Source: Owenia fusiformis
Lineage: Eukaryota > Annelida > Polychaeta > Sabellida > Oweniidae
Length of the DNA stretch: 64,000 bases
Assembly: GCA_903813345.2 (NCBI GenBank)
Contig: CAIIXF020000005.1
Coordinates: 29,145,375-29,209,374 of the forward strand
Direction of reading: 5' to 3'
The notes below the pieces were generated by a model. The model did not search any database, had not been told where the DNA came from, and worked only from the letters and a program-made list of their open reading frames with translations. Of this stretch, positions 57,801-64,000 are shown in pieces; position 1 is the first letter of the stretch; each line of letters opens with the position of its first letter. Made by a program: the position numbers and the translations under genes.

Positions 57801-60800
57801 ACTTACTTCTAAATAAATCTAATTTTGAGTCACTTCAATAGCAATAACACCTAGTTTTGTCAAATGACCTTTTCTTATATAACATTATAGAAAGGATTTT
57901 ACAAGAACTAAATTTAGATGTTTTAATTTTCCCTTTGTCAGCTAGAACGTAGAGCTATACCCCTCTGCAGTTGAAAATATAACATTTTACAAATCTGCTT
58001 TATTTTCCTCAAACATGCCCATATATTTAAATATATTGTTGGGTTTTTCTAAGTCATGCTAGGTTTCAATTCTTACCTAAAGATGGCAGCATAGCTGTCC
58101 ATCAAGACTTAACAAAATCAGTGAAGCCAAAAGCCACAACTCTGTTCTTTTCACTCATCATATAGGCAACACTTAGTCATTTCTCATAACCAGACTAGCT
58201 GAACTCTGTTATTTTCACGAGCCTGTATCTCAAGACTTAAACATTTTACATCCAACCAAAGGGGCTGGACTTTGTCATTTTTCAACACCAGTGGTTCATG
58301 ACTTACACAATTTTAATCATTCATACAGTTGGACTTAACCATTTTCAGTGACATTTCAGTAAGAACTTAGAATAATTTGATCATTAAGTTTCATTGGCAC
58401 TTTGCCAAATTGGTCATTGGCAGGTTGCCAATCGTGGTTTGGCAACATGCCAATATTAGTACTATATAAGAGGCTTCGAAACCTCACCCTGGAGTTGTCT
58501 ATGTCTATGTCAATAATCTGCAAAAGGCTAATAAGCCCATATAAAGCAGATATATAATTTAACAGTGATAGAATTTGAATAGAATATAATTTAAAACCTT
58601 AACATTTAAAAATAGATCTATGGTTTACATCTCATTTTACCTGGGGAGACTGTCAGGCTACCGCGTTGACATCACCCCTCTTTACCAGTAGTGCAGGCTT
58701 GTTGCTGTGCACTGGGGACCCTTTACATTAAAACATAGATCTATATTAAAAACACACCTATTTAATTGCAGTTATTGACATAGGCATAGTATGATGATTT
58801 AAAACTACTTAGACTGTCACAGTCTAAGATGTCACCAGGTAGAGTGTTCCATTTAGCTATTGTCCTAGGGAAATAGCTAAATTTGTATGCATCCGTTCTA
58901 GTTGATGGTTGTATGAACTTAGAAGGATGATACAACCTAGTGTTGGTATTGATCTGTTGGCGGAAGTATGGAGGCACGTCGATGGCTGCTAGGTTCTGCT
59001 TTCCTTTGTAGAAAAGGAAAACTCTAGCAGCCTCTCGACGCTCCTTCAGGGGCTCCCACTGTAGGTCTTGAAGAGCTTTGGTGACGCAGCCTGGTTCCCT
59101 TGAGTGACATTTGGTTACAAACCTGGCTGCTCTTCTCTGTACCTGTTCCAACATATCAATATCTTTTTGTCGGTATGGATCCCATGCCGAGCTGGCATAC
59201 TCTAAATTAGGCCGGACTAGTGACTTATACGCCTGAGCCTTCACTTTTTCAGGGCATTGATGGAGGTTGCGCCTGAGAAATCCAAGCACCTTATTGGCTT
59301 TGGATACAATAGTTTGAATATGTGTAGTCCAGCGTAAGTTATTTGTGATGTCAATTCCTAGGTATGGGATGTGTGTTACCGACTTAAGGTTTTCCCCTAG
59401 CATGGTGTAATTGTGCATGATAGGGGATTTACCTTTGTGAATATTTAGCAAATAGCATTTTGATGGATGGAATTTCATTTGCCATTTTGATGCCCAGGAG
59501 ACCAGTTTATCAAGATTCTCCTGTAGTGTTAATGCATCTTGCTTGCTTTCGACTGTCATGAATAAAAGGCTGTCGTCGGCAAAAAGCTTAAGGCTGGCTG
59601 AGGATGATAGGTTATTGCCCATATCATTGATATAAACAAGGAAACAGAGTGGTCCAAGAACTGTTCCTTGAGGAACTCCTGATTTTACTGGAGTTTTTGA
59701 ACTTGATTCACCATCGAGCACTACCTGTTGTGATCTTCCCACAAGCCAGGATCTGAACCAGTTCAAGTTATTATTGCGAATTCCATAATAGTCGAGTTTG
59801 AGCAAGAGGCGTTCGTGAGCCACCGTGTCAAACGCTTTGGAAAAGTCTAATACCAACATGTCTGTTTGTTTATTGTTGTCGAGGGCCCGAGCTATATTCT
59901 CTATTGTATTGACAAGTTGTGTTTCACATGAGTGCTTTGACCTGAATCCATGTTGGAATTTTACTAGAATTTCATAGAGGTCAAAGTGGGCCATAACATG
60001 ATGGAATATAATATGTTCCATTATTTTACATGGAACTGACGTCAGAGATACAGGCCTGTAATTCACAGCCTCATCTCTTCGTCCCTTTTTGTAGATAGCA
60101 GTAACATTGGCATGTTTCCAGTCCATAGGCACTAAGCCTTCATCGATAGACTGTTGAAAAATTATTTGAAGGAATGGTGATATGCTGTCACTGCATTCCT
60201 TCAGGACCCTAGTCGGAATAAGATCGGGTCCAGTGGCTTTTGATGGATTTAGGCCAGTTAGCAGTTTGTGAATTCCTTTTGTCGAAATTTTGATATTTGG
60301 CATTTCAGGAATTTGACTAGGTACCATTGTCGATAGAGTGGCATCCTCATCTGTGAATACAGAATTGTATTGGTCATTGAGGATGTTTGCTTTCTGGGCG
60401 GCGTCTGTTATTTCGTCGCCATCTTTATTACGCAGCACGCTGATACCTGATGCATCTTTGCGTTTAGACTCTATGTAGCTCCAGAAGCGTTTGGTAATGC
60501 CTTTGTGCTGAACATTCTCATTTATGATTTCGCTTTCATCAATGTCAAGCAGATCGTTGATGTAGCGCTGATGTTCTTTACGAATTTCACTATGGATTAA
60601 TTTCCGTAGTGATTTGTATTTATGCCAATGATGAGGTTCATTTGAACGTTTGGCAACATTATATCGTCTTTGTTTCTGTCGGATCATTCTCAGTATCCTG
60701 GTGGTAATCCAGGGTACTTTGAATTTCCCACTTAGAGTTTTACTTGGAATATGCTCATTGATTGACGATATTAATGTAGATTTGAAGGAGGACCAGTTGT

Positions 60801-63800
60801 CTTCAACTGATCTACTTTCAGAGTTCTCTTTGAATTCGCTGAACTAAGATCGTAGAGTCTCTTTAAGTCCAGTCCATTCTGCCCGCTTGTATATGTGGAC
60901 CTTACGAGGCTTCTTTTTCTGAATTTTCATTTTTAGGTTTATATCACATAGGACTGCCTCGTGATCACTCATGCCCGGAACCACCGAGATTCTTTCTGCG
61001 AGGTTTGGGCATGTAGTGAATACTAAGTCAAGGATGTTATTTTGTCTAGTTGGTTCCTTGACTAGTTGGGTTAGGCCATGATCATCAGTTATTGTAATCA
61101 TCTTCTCATTAAGATCATTAGAATATTGAGAATTAGGCCTTATAGTTCCATTCTCCCAATCGATGTCTGGTAAGTTGAAGTCACCACATAGGAAGATGTT
61201 TTTCATATGTGTATTACCATTAGCATAAAGTTTATCGAGGGATGTTTGGAGCGAGTCCAAAGCACCAGTATCGTTGTTTGGTTGACGATAGAAGGATCCA
61301 AACAGTATGTCCCCATTTGATAGAGATGCTTTGGACCATATGATTTCGCAATCAGCTGTCGCTTCATATTCGACTGATATGAAGTCACTTTTGACTGCGA
61401 TAAGGACACCGCCAGCACCTTTCTTTCGGTCTTTCCTGTATGGAGGTGGGCTAAGGTAGTCTTGACCGAATATCCATTTGCTGTCGATGGTGTTGTCCAG
61501 GTGAGTCTCACAGCCTATGATGACATCTGGCTTGTGAGTTTCAATTAGTTGTTGAAGGTGTAGTTGCTTCTCATGACTAATTAGACTGCGGAAGTTGATA
61601 GACATGAGGCGAACCTGGTTTCGCCTCTTTCGTGCAGTCGGCCTCGGTGGTTCTGATTCGGTAGAATCAGATGATGATGACGAATTGTCAAGATCAGAGA
61701 GAGCGCTGAAGGAGTTTGTTACCGAGGAATGAGAAAGAGTGGAGTCATTGAAGAAGCTGTTGGAAAAATTAGGTAGGGCACATCCAGGACAGATCCAGGT
61801 GAAACTGCCCGCGTCAAGAAAAACATTGTACTCAGCAGAGTTACGATCCGGAGTTACGATTGGGTCTTTTACAGTCAGTACAGTAGCTCAGTAGTATATA
61901 AATTGTACATAGATAGTGTAGTTTGACTATATATAATAATAAAGAAGCCTATGTTACTCTAACTCTGAAGTTTGTCGTATCATATTGGCGTCATCGTTTC
62001 GTAGAGACCCAACAATATATGGATAAGGTAACAGCATGCTATTTTCATACAAACATAAGTGTACCTATGATGGGGTCAGGTCATCCCATTGGTTTTGAAG
62101 GGGAAATGGGAAACAAGGCATTTATTCAGAGTTTTTCTTAGAGTAGTTTTCATCCTTTGGACCTCGCTAGTAATTTTGACCTCCCTAGTAATTTTGAGCA
62201 GCTGCTACATCATACACTATAATACCTCTAATTCTTAATGTTTCAGGCAGATCAAGAAATATCAATCGAAGAAGGCAATATGATAATCCACATGGACGAT
62301 CTTATAGGCCAGATGGACAGGTTTGTTATTTCTCTTCATGCTTTCTTTGGTAGAAACTATTTTTTACACTTTACGACCAAGACTTACAGAAATGGATTAA
62401 TTACATTTTTAACAAAATTGCAGCCATTTTGAATGAGTGGCCATATTGAAGATTCCCCTCATTTTCCCCTAAGACATTAGCCTACAAAATTTTGAACAAA
62501 TTCTATAAATAGTGGTACTTTAAGTTATCAAAAATTAGATTTTTAAGAAAAATGGCAGCCATTTTGGCATTCATTGGCCATTTTGAAAATCACTCTCTGA
62601 GCAGAGTTCCTATGTCCATCAGGCATCAGCCATTAAAAGTTGAACCAAAGCCGACGACAGATATTTTGGGTTATCAAAGATAACATCTTTTATAAAAAAT
62701 GTCAGCCATTTTGAATTGAGCGACCATTTTAAAAATTCCTTCTCTCCTTTACCCTATGAAATTTGAAACAAATCCATCAACTGGTAATCGACCCATTCAA
62801 ATGAATGAAAGGATGGACAAATGGATGGACAGCTTCTCTGAATCTCTACCAGATTTTGTTAAGTGGGATAGTGAAGACATAAGTATAAAGGAGGAGGGAA
62901 AGTATCACAACAGATTTCGGACAGTCATATGTTGGATTTTGGCTATTTTCTAAGGAGTACATTTTTCTGAGTACATTTGGGTATTTTAGGAATGTAGGGA
63001 ATACAAATTTCTAACTTTCTCCTGAGAATATTAAATTGTAGCGAGTGTGTATTGACTTAACATGAAAATATGCACCCTTGACTTAACATTAGGTATTACA
63101 ATATCCCTTTTAGACATCATTATCCTTTTAAATATGTCCTCATAGGTATACTTATCAATGCTATAATTAGTTCCAAAGGAGCACACACAATCTAAACAAA
63201 TGGTATGAGTGATACATACCAAGCCTTCTCATGTTCTATATGAACAATCAAAGTAAAATCTATAATTTAAAACACATGCAGTGCCAACTACGACCGTTAA
63301 TTTGAATTCTAGACCTACCAGTTGTTTGAAAATCAAGGATTGTGAGTCTCATACTGCCAAATTGAAAATTCCCCCTTTGGCAGGTATTAGCTTGTAATAT
63401 GTGAGCTGAATCTGTCAAGCGGTATTTGAGTTATTACCCATACAGATAGACAGATGAACAAATAAATGAAAAGACGGACTAATGGACAGATGGCTTCTCT
63501 AAATTCCTCTCGTAACTTCATTTGGTTGGATAACTAGATTCACCCACTGGTGTTTGAGTTATCAAAGCTTCACATTTTTTATCAAAATTTGAAATTTCTT
63601 CTGGAGCAGCGGTCATAAAAGGCATTGGTTTCTAAAAACTGAACCCAATCTGCTTACAAGTGCCAGATGGCTTCTCTTTATCCCTCCTGAACTACAGACT
63701 AAATTCGATGGAAAGATTAAAAAATGACTATAATACCTATACATTAGTACACCTTTATCTCGTGCAATAGTCATCAGTTCTCTACACACATGAGAAATGT

Positions 63801-64000
63801 CATTGTCAAATTATCATCACAATTTCAGTTATTATGGTCAAATAAGAGTCATTTTTTCATTTCAGCGAAATGCCAAAGTGGGTTTCGCTGCAGCTGGTGT
63901 TGCTTTTTCTGGTGGAGTAGGCCTTGGCCATCTAGTGTGGGGCCCAGCTGGTGCTGTAACACCCATGACAGTTGCTGCAGGCTCTGGAGTAGCAGTTCCT
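54856..64000 (+). CDS. Unrecognised small Ala/Gly-rich membrane protein, gene 2 (runs off the window)
   Basis: Exons 54856-54979, 62247-62320 and 63866-64000+ have the same phases as gene 1 (phase 1, then phase 0). The N-terminus MAYQRHVGGSRRMQQQL and the exon-1 end IGNSIPSSHYTHYD match gene 1 (MAHQRHV..., IGNTISSHYSYHN). Exon 2 is longer and Arg-rich (SRSRNINRRRQYDNPHG). Exon 3 opens RNAKVGFAAAGVAFSGGVGLGH, directly alignable with gene 1 RNVKLGLAVAGTSFSGGVAIGH. The frame is open at the window edge, so the C-terminal membrane helix is not seen. The first intron (7.3 kb) holds a LINE, a mariner remnant and a foldback. The exon-2 donor is GTTTGT. Tandem duplicate of gene 1, function unknown. 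Confidence 0.7.
55523..55683. mobile_element. Palindromic MITE, 161 bp
   Basis: 'aatatagacc...gtcgaatacacccc...gggctaggcacaaa' is matched inverted by 'tttgtgcctagccct...ggggtgtattcgac...ggtctatatt'. A second, inner hairpin 'aaaagggttcaaaagctttt' is present. Confidence 0.75.
55850..56410. repeat. Diverged tandem copies of an 'aatggcagccattttgaaaa' repeat
   Basis: Three passages share 'aatcctatcgacagaggttttcaa' type text and 'ggtgagcttttgaaccagga'. The end is 'gacagacggacaagtgag ... ctcaccatgtgagctgat', the same tail type as at 12735. Confidence 0.6.
56425..57492. mobile_element. Mariner-like element remnant with transposase relic
   Basis: Inverted ends CAGGGTGTCTGGAAAGTAAAG / CTTTACTTTCCGGATACCCTG, bordered by TA. 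Near 56935-57090 a + strand frame contains NGPYFPDNVPLDFYINEYVK. This resembles the mariner-type 'WPPxSPDLxPLDFxLWGxxK' region around the last catalytic Asp (family knowledge). The rest is decayed or deleted. Confidence 0.7.
57493..58599. other. Intronic DNA of small-protein gene 2, left of the LINE
   Basis: About 1.1 kb without a recognisable gene. It contains a short 'gccaaattggtcattggcag gttgccaat' repeat at 58395-58455. Confidence 0.5.
58762..60843 (-). pseudogene. LINE reverse transcriptase segment
   Basis: Same frame as the endonuclease, resuming after the TAG. All RT landmarks are intact: palm aspartate in LDFSKAFDT (59821-59850 region), GVPQGTVLGPLCF, FADD box (59566-59595 region). 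The stop TAA is at 58762-58764. The segment is 694 codons, and the stretch from the first ATG (60687) is 641 aa. No frameshift was seen. Confidence 0.92.
60844..61605 (-). pseudogene. LINE endonuclease segment, ends at in-frame TAG
   Basis: Exonuclease-endonuclease-phosphatase domain from MSINFRSL to the stop TAG. The catalytic landmarks are E in CETHLD, GDFNLPD and the terminal SDHE. The frame upstream of this methionine is also open to about 61880, so the methionine is not the true start. After the TAG the same frame continues as FSEFKENSESRS into the RT part. Confidence 0.85.
62321..63865. repeat. Intron of small-protein gene 2 with diverged 'ggcagccattttg' repeats
   Basis: Passages at 62420-62460, 62540-62590, 62690-62735 and 63340-63380 share 'gtcagccattttgaattgag', 'ggccattttgaaaat' and 'tggacagatggcttctct', suggesting an old tandem or dispersed repeat. 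No coding exon was found between the two gene exons. Confidence 0.5.

Larger units (their letters stand above)
58600..61880 (-). mobile_element. CR1/Jockey-type LINE retrotransposon, 5'-truncated
   Basis: One reading frame on the minus strand runs from ~61880 to 58762, broken by a single TAG (60844-60846). It codes in order for: the end of a PHD-like finger (WICPGCALPNF), a Ser/Asp-rich linker, an apurinic endonuclease (CETHLD, GDFNLPDIDW, SDHEAV) and a reverse transcriptase (DFSKAFDTV, GVPQGTVLGP, FADD). Its C-terminal region is of CR1-like type (LEYASSAWDP, LEQVQRRAARFV). A ~160-bp 3' UTR follows. It sits antisense in the first intron of small-protein gene 2. Confidence 0.9.

Noticed and set aside
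60650-60847. Plus-strand frame over the LINE
   Set aside because: Antisense shadow of the LINE coding sequence.

Overview
This window is animal nuclear DNA. It is AT-rich, its genes are split by GT-AG introns, and it is packed with transposable-element debris. Four genes can be named with confidence: PTPDC1, CRBN, DNAJB9 and NOL8. A further tandem pair of small membrane-protein genes is not recognised. The repeat spectrum (CR1/Jockey-type LINE, tRNA-derived SINEs, hAT, mariner/pogo, TTAA-site and Helentron-like elements, plus 'CCGTCCGTCC' dispersed repeats) fits a marine invertebrate bilaterian such as a lophotrochozoan, hemichordate or lancelet. I cannot fix the phylum from the sequence.

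Layout: the last five coding exons of PTPDC1 (+) occupy 622-4890. They are followed by about 4 kb of gene-free DNA with foldback elements. A complete nine-exon cereblon gene, CRBN (-), runs from 15814 down to 8888. From 14 to 19.6 kb is a stack of nested transposons, several with exact target-site duplications. DNAJB9/ERdj4 (+), an ER-stress co-chaperone gene, occupies 22103-24646 and lies between and around two copies of a Helentron-like element. NOL8 (-) fills 46239 down to 27833. Its introns hold a 136-bp satellite array and a 6.3-kb element with inverted arms of about 1.6 kb. Its 5' (RRM-encoding) exons were not found.

From 48.7 kb to the right edge lie two homologous genes (+) for small proteins with a His/Gln-rich N-terminus and a Gly/Ala-rich hydrophobic C-terminus. 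The second gene's largest intron has been invaded by a nearly intact LINE that carries one in-frame stop codon.

PTPDC1/CRBN and DNAJB9/NOL8 are convergent pairs, and CRBN/DNAJB9 is divergent. The named genes share no pathway, although human PTPDC1 and NOL8 are also linked (9q22). Exon phases were checked for every gene: CRBN sums to 1494 coding nt, DNAJB9 to 759, the NOL8 part to 2996 (2 + 998 codons), and small-protein gene 1 to 414. All are in frame. All gene and family names rest on reading and remembered homologues, not on database searches.
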